A DNA stretch of 64,000 nt from an uncultured Pseudomonadota bacterium (GTDB taxonomy: Bacteria > Myxococcota_A > Bradymonadia > Bradymonadales > Bradymonadaceae): NCBI GenBank assembly GCA_913057905.1, contig CAJXPB010000005.1, positions 186,001 to 250,000 of the forward strand, written 5' to 3'. Below are positions 28,403-37,482 of this stretch, one piece after another (the stretch's first letter is position 1; each line of letters starts with the position of its first letter). Below the pieces are notes generated by a model. The model worked only from the letters and a program-made list of their open reading frames with translations. It was not told the DNA's origin and ran no database searches. Made by a program: the position numbers and the translations under genes.

Positions 28403-29116
28403 ATGCTCAAAAACATCGGATTCGTACTCAAGCGGGAACTGGGCGCCTACTTCAATTCGGTGGTCGCCTACATCGTGGTGATCCTCTTCTTGCTGATCAC
28501 CGGGGCACTGTTCTGGCTCAATTATTTTCAGCAGATCAACCTGCTGTCACTGCGCGGTTTCTTCAGCCAGGCTCCGTTGTTTCTGGCGTTTTTCGCGCCG
28601 GCGGTCACCATGGGCCTGTTCGCCGAAGAGAAGCGCATGGGCACGCTGGAGCTTTTGATGACGATGCCGCTGAGCGATTTCGAGATCGTGATGGGCAAGT
28701 TTCTGGCAGCTCTCAGTCTGCTGGCGGTCGTCTTTACGATGACACTGGCCTATCCGATCACCCTGTCGATGCTGGGAGACCTCGACTGGGGTGCGGTCGC
28801 CAGCGGATACATCGGCCTGCTTCTGCTCGGCGGCACGTACGCGGCCATCGGGCTCATGGCCTCAAGCTGGACGCGCGACCAGGTGGTCGCCATCCTGACC
28901 GCTTTTTCGATCTGCTTTTTCCTGTACCTCATCGACCAGTTGGTCGGGCAACCGACGGGGACGATGGCGCGCGTAGTCGACTACCTGTCGACGAATTCGC
29001 ACTTCAACAACCTGGCGCGCGGCGTCGTCGATATCCGCGACGTCTTCTACTACATCTCGGTGACCGGCGTCGCTCTGCTGGTCGCTCAGGTCAGTATCGC
29101 CTCCCGGCGGTGGTGA
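28403..29116 (+). CDS. ABC-2 type permease (GldF-like)
   Basis: A 237-residue inner-membrane protein with six predicted helices. It opens with IGFVLKRELGAYFNSVVAYIV and has the ABC-2 signature region GLFAEEKRMGTLELLMTMPLSDFEIVMGKF between helices 2 and 3. It is the membrane partner of the preceding ATPase, 57 bp upstream. In gliding Bacteroidetes the homologous GldF is needed for motility, but the transported substrate is not known there and cannot be inferred here. Confidence 0.93.
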   Translation: MLKNIGFVLKRELGAYFNSVVAYIVVILFLLITGALFWLNYFQQINLLSLRGFFSQAPLFLAFFAPAVTMGLFAEEKRMGTLELLMTMPLSDFEIVMGKFLAALSLLAVVFTMTLAYPITLSMLGDLDWGAVASGYIGLLLLGGTYAAIGLMASSWTRDQVVAILTAFSICFFLYLIDQLVGQPTGTMARVVDYLSTNSHFNNLARGVVDIRDVFYYISVTGVALLVAQVSIASRRW

Positions 29117-29160
29117 GTGCCACGAATTTCCTTGTCCCTTGAGACGAGATTGCTTCGACG

Positions 29161-30912
29161 ATGAGTACCGACGAGACACGCGATAAACGAGAAGGAAAGG
29201 GGCGCGACGTCAGTCGCAAACGTCAGTGGATCAGCGGGACCAACGCCATCGTGGTGGTCGCCGCGGCGATCGGCATTGCGATCCTGGCCAACGCCATCGT
29301 CAGTCAGATGTCGGGCCTTCGGCTCGATCTGACTGAAGACCAGATCTACACGCTCTCGGAGCCGAGTCGGAACGTGGTCGAGAACCTGGAGGAACCGGTC
29401 CAGGTCAAGGCCTTTATTTCGGCGGATATGCCCCCTCCGCATCACACCCTTCGTCAGCGGGTCAAGGACCTGTTGACCGAATACGCGGCGTCGGGCGGCG
29501 ACAACTTCGACTTTCAGGTCGTCGCACCCGATGACAACCCCGAGACCGAGGACGCAGCCAAGGGGTACGGCTGCGAGAAGGTCGGGATCGGCCAGCGCGG
29601 CAAGGACAAGGTCTCGCTGCGGGCCGTCTTCAAGTGCGTGACCTTCCTTCAGGGTGACAAACAGGAGGTCATCAAGGAACTCCAGGGAGGCGCCGGGGCC
29701 CGTGGAAACTTCGAATACGAATTCACCAAGGCGCTGATGAACCTGACGGACCGCGAGCCCCGGAAGGTCGCGTTCGTGAAGGGATTTGGCGGTCCAGCCG
29801 ACAACCAGCAATTCTCCCGGCAGATCGGCCCGGTCTTCGACCGATTGTACGGCGACCTGATCAAGCCGACCACCATCGATCTGTCGAGCAAGTCCCGGGT
29901 CCCCGACGACATCTCGGCGCTGGTGCTTTTGAACCCCGTCCAGCCGTTTAGCGGCAAGGCAAAATACGCCATCGACCAGTTCATGCAGCGCGGCGGGAGC
30001 GTGGGATGGTATCAGTCGAGTACCGGCATCGACCGCCAGATGCAGCGCAAAATGATGCAACAGATGGGGGCGAGGGCACGGCAGATGCCGAGCGTGCGAA
30101 AGCCGTTGAAACCCGGGCTCAGCTCGTTCTTCGCGACCCACGGCATCCAGCACAACCGGGATCTGGTGCTGGACCGTCAGAATGCGCTGGCGATGGGGAT
30201 GATTCGGACCGAACGCGGATTTGCCCGGGTCAGCCACCCGGCGGTCTTCACGATTCCAAAGGTCAACCGGCAGCTTCCGTTTGCCAAGAGCATGAACACG
30301 CTCGCCATGCCTGCTCCGTCGAGCCTGACCATCAAGGCCGCGGCTCGAGGCGACGACAAGATCGAGGTCTTCGAGGTGTTGCAGACGGCCGATTCGGCGG
30401 TACGCCGACCGAGCCCGCCGAAGTCGCTATCCTACAAGGATCTGCAGGACCCCGTGGGATCCGAAGAGCCCGGGCCCTTCGTGCTCGGCGCGGCTCTTCA
30501 GGGGAATCTTCCGAGTTACTACGACGAGCACAAGATCCCCGAGGGCGTCACCGGAAAGAACGGTGGCTCCACGGGGGCCGACCAAGCTGCCAACAGCCGG
30601 CTGTTGGTCATCGGGAGTGGCACCTTCTACCGGCCCGTCCAGTCGCTGGGCTACAGCCAGCGGCTCGCTCAGATGGGCAGTCAGTTCTTCATCAGCAGCA
30701 TCGAGTGGCTGGTGCAGGACAGCTCCCTGACCGAGATTCGTAGCAAGTCGATGCCGCGGCTTGTCGGCGAGGTCGACTCCCGCATGAAACGGGCGATCCA
30801 GTTCGTCAATATCGCGTGTGTGCCCGCTCTCTTCGCGCTGATCGGAATCGGAATGATGTATCGGCGCCGTCGCCGGCGCGAGAAGCTGACATGGAGTGGA
30901 GACGATCTATGA
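29161..30912 (+). CDS. GldG-family ABC transporter auxiliary protein
   Basis: A 583-residue protein with one N-terminal membrane helix (about residues 30-50, TNAIVVVAAAIGIAILANAIV). Next comes the GldG/ABC-auxiliary opening LRLDLTEDQIYTLSEPSRNVVENLEEPVQVKAF. The large domain outside the membrane (to about 545) is closed by a second helix (IQFVNIACVPALFALIGIGMMY) and a basic tail. It would assemble with the ATPase and permease of this cluster. Its stop overlaps the ATG of the DUF4340 gene (ATGA), so both are translated together. The exported substrate is unknown. Confidence 0.92.
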   Translation: MSTDETRDKREGKGRDVSRKRQWISGTNAIVVVAAAIGIAILANAIVSQMSGLRLDLTEDQIYTLSEPSRNVVENLEEPVQVKAFISADMPPPHHTLRQRVKDLLTEYAASGGDNFDFQVVAPDDNPETEDAAKGYGCEKVGIGQRGKDKVSLRAVFKCVTFLQGDKQEVIKELQGGAGARGNFEYEFTKALMNLTDREPRKVAFVKGFGGPADNQQFSRQIGPVFDRLYGDLIKPTTIDLSSKSRVPDDISALVLLNPVQPFSGKAKYAIDQFMQRGGSVGWYQSSTGIDRQMQRKMMQQMGARARQMPSVRKPLKPGLSSFFATHGIQHNRDLVLDRQNALAMGMIRTERGFARVSHPAVFTIPKVNRQLPFAKSMNTLAMPAPSSLTIKAAARGDDKIEVFEVLQTADSAVRRPSPPKSLSYKDLQDPVGSEEPGPFVLGAALQGNLPSYYDEHKIPEGVTGKNGGSTGADQAANSRLLVIGSGTFYRPVQSLGYSQRLAQMGSQFFISSIEWLVQDSSLTEIRSKSMPRLVGEVDSRMKRAIQFVNIACVPALFALIGIGMMYRRRRRREKLTWSGDDL

Positions 30913-32459
30913 AACGTGGAACACTGATCGCGCTCAGCATCTTCGTCATTCTGTTGGGGGTCTATTTTCTGACGACCGAATCTCCTCCGTCGAAGGTCTC
31001 GAGTCCCTGGACTATCTCGGCCGTCGAAGCGGCGAGCCGCATCGAGTTGCAACGAAGCCCCGAGGCCGGCTCCGGGTCGGCCGCGCAGGCCGATGCGGGT
31101 GCCGAGCAATCAGCAGATTCCGGCGACCAGGCGCGAGAACGGGTCGTCTTCGCCAAACGCGACGGTGAGTGGCGCATGGTGGAGCCCGTCTCGGGGACCC
31201 TGCGCGATTCGACGGTGACGACCCTCGAGAATGCCTTCTCCAATCCCATCCGGACCGACGACCTTCAGCTCGACGCCGAGCGGGCCGGCGAATACGGTGT
31301 CGACCAGGCGAAGGGCGTCCGGGTGCGGGTCTTCGCCGATGACGCCGAATCGCCGGCGATCGACCTGATCGTCGGGGACCGGAAAACGATCGAAAAGACC
31401 GGGGTCGAGCGGACCTACGTGCGAAAGCCCGACGCCGCGCGCATCTATCGGGCCCGTACCGGTCTGGGAAACTTCGTGCGAAAATCCGTCGACTCCTATC
31501 GCGACAAGACGATTTTGGACGTCGAATCTTCGGCGATCGGCGAGATTCGCGTCGACCGTTCGGACGGGCCGTCGATTGTCTTGGCCCGCTCTGACGGAGC
31601 GTCTGGCGAGAGCGCCGACTGGAGACTTGCGAACCCGAGCGTGTCGTGGAGCCTCGATTCCGAGGAAATCAAGAGTGTGGTCGACACGCTGTCGACCCTG
31701 AGCGCCAAGGGGTTTGCCGATGATCGTCAGCTGGGTTCGCTCGGGCTCGACGAGCCCGTGGCGACGGTGACGGTTTCGACCAAAGAGGGTGACACCGCCG
31801 CGGAGCTCGAATTGGGCCGTGTCGATTCGGAAGACTCGACGTCGTGGTTCGCCAAGCGCACCGATCGACCGTATCACTATGCTCTCAGCAAGTACGCCGG
31901 CAGAAAGCTCGACATCACGCTCGATGCCATTCGCTCGAAGAATCCGCGTCCCATCGACACATCGTCGGTGCAATCCGTCGAATTCACCGGAGGAGACGGT
32001 CTGTTGGTGACCCGGGGCGAAGACGGGTGGAGCCTGGAGCATCCCTCCACCGACACATCCGTCAGCTCATCGAAGATCGAGGGCCTCGTCGAACGGGTCG
32101 CCAACTTGACTGTCACGGGTTTCCCGGAGGTTGGGCCCTCCGAAGCGGGACTCGTCGGGGCCAGGGACCGAGTCGTCCTGAATACCGACTCCGGCCGGGT
32201 GGTTATCCGACTGGGCGACGCCGCCGGAGAGGGGCGATACGTCGGATACGCCGGCGACGACGAGGTCTTTACCGTGGCGGGATTTGTGGCCGACAAACTG
32301 ACTCCCTCGGCCGACGCGGTCACCGGCTCGAGCGGCCCGTCCGCCGGTTCGGCGGCCCCGGGCGGTCAGCGCGAAAAGCGTCAGAAGATCGAGGTGCTGC
32401 GGGGTGGAGAAAACAAGCTGAAGAACCTGAAGCAACTCAAACAGCAACTTGGAAAGTGA
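30909..32459 (+). CDS. DUF4340 domain protein
   Basis: A 516-residue protein with an N-terminal membrane anchor (MKRGTLIALSIFVILLGVYF). Repeated beta-rich segments typical of DUF4340 follow: REWRMVEP-type WRMVEPVSGTLRDSTVTTL, then WRLANPSVSWSLDSEEI and WSLEHPSTDTSVSSSKI, plus V-VGDRKTIEKTGVERTYVRKP. DUF4340 genes regularly accompany GldG-type ABC clusters, and the ATGA overlap with gldG supports a shared complex. The molecular role of the domain is not established. The tail (EKRQKIEVLRGGENKLKNLKQ) is basic and helical. Confidence 0.88.
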   Translation: MKRGTLIALSIFVILLGVYFLTTESPPSKVSSPWTISAVEAASRIELQRSPEAGSGSAAQADAGAEQSADSGDQARERVVFAKRDGEWRMVEPVSGTLRDSTVTTLENAFSNPIRTDDLQLDAERAGEYGVDQAKGVRVRVFADDAESPAIDLIVGDRKTIEKTGVERTYVRKPDAARIYRARTGLGNFVRKSVDSYRDKTILDVESSAIGEIRVDRSDGPSIVLARSDGASGESADWRLANPSVSWSLDSEEIKSVVDTLSTLSAKGFADDRQLGSLGLDEPVATVTVSTKEGDTAAELELGRVDSEDSTSWFAKRTDRPYHYALSKYAGRKLDITLDAIRSKNPRPIDTSSVQSVEFTGGDGLLVTRGEDGWSLEHPSTDTSVSSSKIEGLVERVANLTVTGFPEVGPSEAGLVGARDRVVLNTDSGRVVIRLGDAAGEGRYVGYAGDDEVFTVAGFVADKLTPSADAVTGSSGPSAGSAAPGGQREKRQKIEVLRGGENKLKNLKQLKQQLGK

Positions 32460-32466
32460 GGCGAGG

Positions 32467-33420
32467 ATGGCAACGGCAGAGATCGGGTTCGTCATGGACC
32501 CGCTGGATGGAATCATCCTGAACGAGGATACGACCTTTGCGTTCATGCTCGCCGCCCACCAGCGCGGGCACGATATCTTCTTTATCCGGCCCGAAGACCT
32601 GTACGCTCGGGGCAACGAAGCCCGGGCGCGGATCCACCCGGTCACGGTCCGTCGAAAACAGGGAGACCACTACGATCTGGGGGAAGGTCGACGGCGGCCG
32701 CTCCACGAGCTCGACGCCGTGCTGATGCGCAAGGACCCTCCGTTCAACGTCGACTACCTGCACGCCTCCCACCTGTTGGAGCTCGCCTCCGAGCAGGGAT
32801 GTTTCGTCCTCAATGATCCGACGGGTCTGCGCGTGGCGAACGAAAAGCTGTACGCACTCCACTTTCCCGAGCTGATCCCGGATACGCTGGTCACCCGGGA
32901 GCGCGAGGTTATCGAATCGTTCATGGAGGAGCACGGCGGCCGGTGTGTGATCAAGCCGGTCGACGGACATGGCGGCGCGGCCGTCTTCGTGCTCGATAGT
33001 GGCGATCGGAATTTCAATTCGTTGTTGGAACAGATGACCCGGGAAGGCGAGAGACGCGTCGTCTGCCAGACGTACGTCCCCGAGGCGCGTCGCGGCGACA
33101 AACGAATTCTTCTTCTGGACGGGGAACCGATGGGTGCCATCCTGAGGGTGCCGCCCGAGGACGACCACCGCGGTAATATCCACGTCGGAGGGTCGGTCGA
33201 AAAGACCGAGTTGACCGAGCGGGACCGCCGGATCTGCGAAGAGGTCGGACAGCGGCTTCGGCGCGACGGCATCTGGTTCGCCGGCATCGACGTGCTCGGC
33301 GACGTGTTGACCGAGGTCAACGTCACCAGCCCGACGGGTATCCAGGAGATGAGTCGTCTCGACGGCGTCGACGGGTCGGGTCAGGTCATCGAGTGGGTCG
33401 TCGATCGGGCTCTGGGGTGA
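32467..33420 (+). CDS. gshB: Glutathione synthetase
   Basis: A 317-residue ATP-grasp enzyme adding glycine to gamma-glutamylcysteine. ATG 32467 follows GAGG closely. Family marks: IGFVMDPLDGI near the N-terminus, VLMRKDPPFNVDYLHASHLLE, the ATP-grasp lysine segment CVIKPVDGHGGAAVF, and the C-terminal WFAGIDVLGDVLTEVNVTSPTG with metal-binding residues. It is only 7 bp from the DUF4340 gene, so it is read from the transporter operon. The matching first-step ligase candidate is 8 kb away at 41.1-43.1 kb. This suggests the organism makes glutathione. Confidence 0.95.
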   Translation: MATAEIGFVMDPLDGIILNEDTTFAFMLAAHQRGHDIFFIRPEDLYARGNEARARIHPVTVRRKQGDHYDLGEGRRRPLHELDAVLMRKDPPFNVDYLHASHLLELASEQGCFVLNDPTGLRVANEKLYALHFPELIPDTLVTREREVIESFMEEHGGRCVIKPVDGHGGAAVFVLDSGDRNFNSLLEQMTREGERRVVCQTYVPEARRGDKRILLLDGEPMGAILRVPPEDDHRGNIHVGGSVEKTELTERDRRICEEVGQRLRRDGIWFAGIDVLGDVLTEVNVTSPTGIQEMSRLDGVDGSGQVIEWVVDRALG

Positions 33421-33426
33421 GTGATA

Positions 33427-34479
33427 CTAACTGAAGAGCCCCTTTGAGGACTTTTCCTGGACCGACTCGCGCAGTCCTCGGTCCGACTGGAGTACCTCCA
33501 GATAGTCGGGAGGGCCCGTCCAGCTTCTGGGCTCGAACCGGCTTCTCGGCGCCAGGCTGCGCGCCCGCCGGATGAGCTGGTCGATAAAGGCCTGGGGCAA
33601 CGTCAGGTCGTCGTCGGCCGGCGCCTGTCCCTCTTCGAGTCCGTCGGCGAAACGGTCGATGACGTCGGGCGACAGGTGGCGCCGACGCATCAAATCCTCG
33701 AAAGAATTGGTCAGCTCGAGCATGCCGAACCCGTGGCGGTGCATCATCGCGGCGGCGATCCTGAGTACGCCCTGAGCCCCCATCGTTCCGTCGGCGAAGA
33801 GGACGACTGCAGCCTGAAAATAATTGACGATCGGCACCACGCGCGGGCCGAAGACCAGAAACCGTCCCGGCGGCGTCTTCTCTTCGAGGTGGATCAGAAT
33901 ACGGCGGGCGGTGTCCTTCGGCTCCAGCGTCGCCGCCAGGGCCTGGATGTTTCGGCGCATCTCGTCGTGGACGTCGGCCTCGATGAGGATCTCGCGCAGG
34001 GTATCGCGGCTGACCCGGTCCGCGGCGATGTCGGCGTACAACGAGTAGATGAAGGCATCTTGCTCGGCGTCGTCGCCGAACATCGTCTCCGGGGCCAGGG
34101 GTGTTTCGGCACGCAGACGAAGCAGGGTGCTCAGTTTGAACCCGACCTGACCGCGGACCGCTCCGAATTGCCCGGAGAGGATGTAGCGTAGCGTGGGCTT
34201 GAGCACGAAGATGTCCGGTTCGATGCCGTCGAGCTGGAACTTCTGCTCCAGCGTGTTGCGCATCTGAGAGGGACTTCCCGAAATGAAGGTCACCAGCGAG
34301 TCGGCGTGCTCGTGTTTTAGCTCCCGCAGCAACTCCACCGCCCCCGGGACGTTGACCTTCTCTTCGGCGGTCTGAAGTGCTGTTTTGATGAGATCCCGTA
34401 CGGTATCGAATTCCGTGCGAAGGTAGGTCTTATCGAGATCCCATCGGAAAATGTGGGTTGGTACGCTCTGTTCAGGCAT
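33427..34479 (-). CDS. HAD-fold protein related to App1/LNS2-type phosphatases
   Basis: A 350-residue protein starting at the ATG at 34479; longer readings run antisense to the next gene. HAD motif I is FRWDLDKTYLRTEF near residue 12, motif II FISGSPSQM, and a late metal loop MFGDDAEQDAFIYSLYADI. This pattern (DxDxT ... SGSP ... GDDxxQDxxIY) matches the App1/LNS2-like phosphatidate phosphatase group. Phosphatase activity is therefore likely; the substrate (lipid or soluble) is unknown. The C-terminal third (MMHRHGFGMLELTNSFEDLMRRR ...) is helical and family-specific. It converges on gshB with a 6-bp gap. Confidence 0.75.
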   Translation of the reverse strand: MPEQSVPTHIFRWDLDKTYLRTEFDTVRDLIKTALQTAEEKVNVPGAVELLRELKHEHADSLVTFISGSPSQMRNTLEQKFQLDGIEPDIFVLKPTLRYILSGQFGAVRGQVGFKLSTLLRLRAETPLAPETMFGDDAEQDAFIYSLYADIAADRVSRDTLREILIEADVHDEMRRNIQALAATLEPKDTARRILIHLEEKTPPGRFLVFGPRVVPIVNYFQAAVVLFADGTMGAQGVLRIAAAMMHRHGFGMLELTNSFEDLMRRRHLSPDVIDRFADGLEEGQAPADDDLTLPQAFIDQLIRRARSLAPRSRFEPRSWTGPPDYLEVLQSDRGLRESVQEKSSKGLFS

Positions 34480-34533
34480 CCGTCGACTCGACACCCCGAA
34501 AGACGGGCACTTCATCGTGCGGCGAGGGTACCA

Positions 34534-34550
34534 CCCGCACCCCGTGCGGG
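34534..34550. repeat. Perfect 7-3-7 inverted repeat between divergent genes
   Basis: CCCGCAC-CCC-GTGCGGG lies midway between the App1-like gene and the metalloprotease gene. No T-run follows, so it is not a terminator. It could be an operator or a chance GC palindrome. Confidence 0.35.
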
Positions 34551-34663
34551 AAAGGAAGCGATGGAATCGAGGGAATGAGCCCGCGAACTTCGAACGTTTG
34601 AGCCCCTGCAGGGTGGCTGGTACAGTGCCCGAAGATTTCACTGAAGAGCGGCCGGGTGCTTTG

Positions 34664-36349
34664 ATGGCATGTGAGAGTTCGACCACAGCGCAGCGGCGAC
34701 GGGACGGCCGGCTGTGGAGCCGGAGGGCGCTCATCGCCGGGCTCGTTGGGGTCGCGGCTCTGGTGGCGCTTCTGGCGGGTTGCCACCAGTCCGATGCCAT
34801 CGGGGGGTCGGAAGGTACGATCTGGCGCCCCGACGATGTGGAGGCTGACGAGATCGATATGGGCCGTGACGGCGACTCCGGCTCGGACGATGCCGACGAT
34901 GCGATCGAGGTCGACGTGCCCCGGGAACCCGACCCCACGGGGGCGGCCTGTGGGTCCTCGCGGACCTGCGACGGGGACCGCTGTTTGAGCGGGGAGTTTC
35001 CCGGCGGGTACTGCAGTCGCACGGGGTGCGACGACGGGCGCGGTTGCAGCGGCACCGATGCCGCCTGCGTCCAGCTCGATGATCTCGGATCGATCTGTGT
35101 GGACGGATGCACCCGGAACTCGGATTGTCGCGACGGATACCAGTGTTTGCTCGTCGAACCGAATGGTGTGTGGGGCTGTCTGCCCGAGGGGCGTCGACGG
35201 GGCCCCGAGTTTTCCGGCACCCGTCAGGTGTTGGATTTCCGGTGTGAGCCGCGGGTCGTCTCACAGCAGGCTGACTCGACGACCTATGCATTCGATTTCC
35301 AGCTCGACCAGGGTGTCGACGGATTCCTCGCCGTTCCGCTGACGTTATCCGGCGAGATTCGGCCGATATCGCTGGAGACCCCGAGTCAGACCCTCGATTT
35401 GGTCGAAGGCTACCGCCACCACAATACACCCGCCACCTTCCAGCTCGACCCGGCGGAACTGACGGGTTTCGGCACCTTCGGGCGGGTCTCGATGGAGTGG
35501 CCTATCCTGGTGCCCTACGCCCCGAAGCATCAGGAACTCGTCGAACCCGGGGGCGCGTACACCATTCAAATCAGGAGCCGATCGCCGGAGTCTCCCTGCT
35601 TCTATCTGCTCCAGAATCGCGGTCGCCCGACCCTCGATCTGAATGTCTACATCGTCGGGTCCGATCCGATGAGTGATGAGACCGCCGCGACGAACCCGGA
35701 TCTATCGGAGGTACTCTCGCGTACGCAGACGCTTCTGGGTCGCGGTTCGATCGAACTCGGAGAGATTCGGTTTCCCGCGGTCTCCGAGGCGGTCGTCCAG
35801 GAGTTCAGTCGAGTGACGACCCGTCTGGATGCACTTCGGCTGATGGCGTACGGACGGCCGCCGGACGACACCCGGGACGGTCATCTGTCGATCGATGTCT
35901 TTATGGTCGAGGATCTGGCATTCGATGGTGAGGGCGCCGCCAGCGTGCTGGGGTTGTCGGCCGGGCTGCCCGGCAGCGCCGGGATGCATGGCAACGCCCG
36001 AAATGGCGTGATCATGCAGACGACCGACCTCGGATTCGACAACGACCACGTCGCCCACATCCTCGCCCACGAGCTGGGGCACTTCCTGGGCCTTCGCCAC
36101 ACCACGGAGGCGAGCCACGACACATCGAATGCGCCGCAAGTCGAGCGGGTACTGGGAACAACCGATCCCATCGATGACACCGCGGTCTGCGACGACATCG
36201 CCGACAAACTCGTACGGAGTCCCAGCGACTGTGGCGACTACGACAATCTGATGTTTCCGATGGCTCCACCGCCGGGGTCGGACGCGGAGCCGCGGCTTAC
36301 CGAAGGCCAGTCGACCGTGCTGAGTCGAAATCCGCTGGTCAAGCAGTGA
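34664..36349 (+). CDS. Matrixin-like zinc metalloprotease lipoprotein
   Basis: A 561-residue envelope protein. ATG 34664 starts a signal peptide with an RRALIAGLVGVAALVALLAGC lipobox (Cys about 36), then an Asp-rich linker. A small Cys-rich region (about 90-175, some 13 Cys in CGSSRTC, CSRTGC, CRDGYQC) is likely disulphide-bonded. A beta domain follows, and then the metzincin zinc motif HELGHFLGLRHTTE (His469, Glu470, His473, His479) with a plausible Met-turn (NLMFPM, about 533-538). It should be a secreted protease tethered to a membrane. Substrate unknown. It resembles pre-peptidase lipoproteins of Myxococcota. Confidence 0.85.
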   Translation: MACESSTTAQRRRDGRLWSRRALIAGLVGVAALVALLAGCHQSDAIGGSEGTIWRPDDVEADEIDMGRDGDSGSDDADDAIEVDVPREPDPTGAACGSSRTCDGDRCLSGEFPGGYCSRTGCDDGRGCSGTDAACVQLDDLGSICVDGCTRNSDCRDGYQCLLVEPNGVWGCLPEGRRRGPEFSGTRQVLDFRCEPRVVSQQADSTTYAFDFQLDQGVDGFLAVPLTLSGEIRPISLETPSQTLDLVEGYRHHNTPATFQLDPAELTGFGTFGRVSMEWPILVPYAPKHQELVEPGGAYTIQIRSRSPESPCFYLLQNRGRPTLDLNVYIVGSDPMSDETAATNPDLSEVLSRTQTLLGRGSIELGEIRFPAVSEAVVQEFSRVTTRLDALRLMAYGRPPDDTRDGHLSIDVFMVEDLAFDGEGAASVLGLSAGLPGSAGMHGNARNGVIMQTTDLGFDNDHVAHILAHELGHFLGLRHTTEASHDTSNAPQVERVLGTTDPIDDTAVCDDIADKLVRSPSDCGDYDNLMFPMAPPPGSDAEPRLTEGQSTVLSRNPLVKQ

Positions 36350-36432
36350 CGTCGATATTCGAATTGGAGGGGGACCTTGGTATGCACGGGGCGCCGTCGC
36401 TTCGATGATTACTCTCCCGACGCGAGGAACGC

Positions 36433-37446
36433 ATGCGCTGCTACGAGATCCGGGACGACTTTGGGCTGGACAACCTTCGGTTGACCGAGCGCCCAGACCC
36501 CCAGGTGGGCCACGGAGAGGTTCGTCTGAAGATGCGGGCGTGGTCGCCGAACTACCGCGATATCCTGATGATCCAGGGGGCCTATAATCCCAATCAGCCC
36601 CTTCCCCTGATTCCGTTTTCGGACGCAGTCGGAGAAGTGGTCGAGGTGGCCGACGGCGTCGACCGCGTGTCGGTCGGGGACCGGGTATGCCCGATCTTTG
36701 CCAGGGATTGGATCGCCGGTCGACCGACGAAAAAACGACTGAAGACAGCACTCGGCGGGCCGCTGGATGGTACGTTGGCCGAGCAGATGGTCCTGCCGGC
36801 GCGGTCCGTGGTGGAGGTTCCCGAATATCTCAGTGACGCGCAGGCCGCGACGCTCCCCTGTGCGGGGGTGACGGCGTGGAACGCGCTGATGGAGCAGGGC
36901 GACGTGAAGGCGGGGGATACCGTGACGACGCTCGGGACGGGGGGCGTCTCGAGCTTTGCTCTCTTATTCGCCAAGGCCGCCGGTGCCGACGTCATCATCA
37001 CCTCCAGCAGCGAAGCCAAGCTCGAACGCATGGCCGGTCGGGGCGCCGACGCCGGTATCAACTACGAAGAGGTGCCCGAGTGGGGCGATCGCATCAAGGA
37101 GCTGACCGACGGGGTCGGCGCCGATCATATCGTAGAGGTCGGCGGGGCCAACACACTGGAACAGTCGGTGCGAGGGGTCCGGATCGGCGGGCGCATCAGC
37201 CTGATTGGAGTGTTGGCCGGCGCCATCGAGGATTTCAATGTCGTCCCCGTGTTGATGCAGAACATACGCATCCAGGGGGTGATCGTCGGCCACCGGGAGA
37301 TGTTCGAACACATGTGCTCGGCGCTCGAGGCCAACGAGATCCGTCCCGTGGTCGATACCACCTTCGGGTTCGACGATGTCCACGAGGCGTTGAACTATGT
37401 CATCGAGGGACGTCACATCGGCAAGGTCGCGATCGAGGCATCCTGA
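36433..37446 (+). CDS. Zinc-type (MDR) alcohol dehydrogenase / quinone reductase-like
   Basis: A 337-residue medium-chain dehydrogenase/reductase, start supported by GAGGAA. The GroES-like N-domain has GHGEVRLKMRAWSPNYRDILMIQG, and the Rossmann domain has TLGTGGVSSFALLFAKAAGA. The Cys cluster of the structural zinc is absent and the catalytic-zinc Cys/His positions are not conserved (SPNYRD where zinc enzymes have a Cys). A zinc-independent NAD(P)H oxidoreductase is therefore likely. It starts a co-directional run with D-2-hydroxyacid dehydrogenase and phosphofructokinase. Substrate not assignable. Confidence 0.88.
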   Translation: MRCYEIRDDFGLDNLRLTERPDPQVGHGEVRLKMRAWSPNYRDILMIQGAYNPNQPLPLIPFSDAVGEVVEVADGVDRVSVGDRVCPIFARDWIAGRPTKKRLKTALGGPLDGTLAEQMVLPARSVVEVPEYLSDAQAATLPCAGVTAWNALMEQGDVKAGDTVTTLGTGGVSSFALLFAKAAGADVIITSSSEAKLERMAGRGADAGINYEEVPEWGDRIKELTDGVGADHIVEVGGANTLEQSVRGVRIGGRISLIGVLAGAIEDFNVVPVLMQNIRIQGVIVGHREMFEHMCSALEANEIRPVVDTTFGFDDVHEALNYVIEGRHIGKVAIEAS

Positions 37447-37482
37447 ACCCAGATAATCCATTTTAAACCAATCGACGAGACG

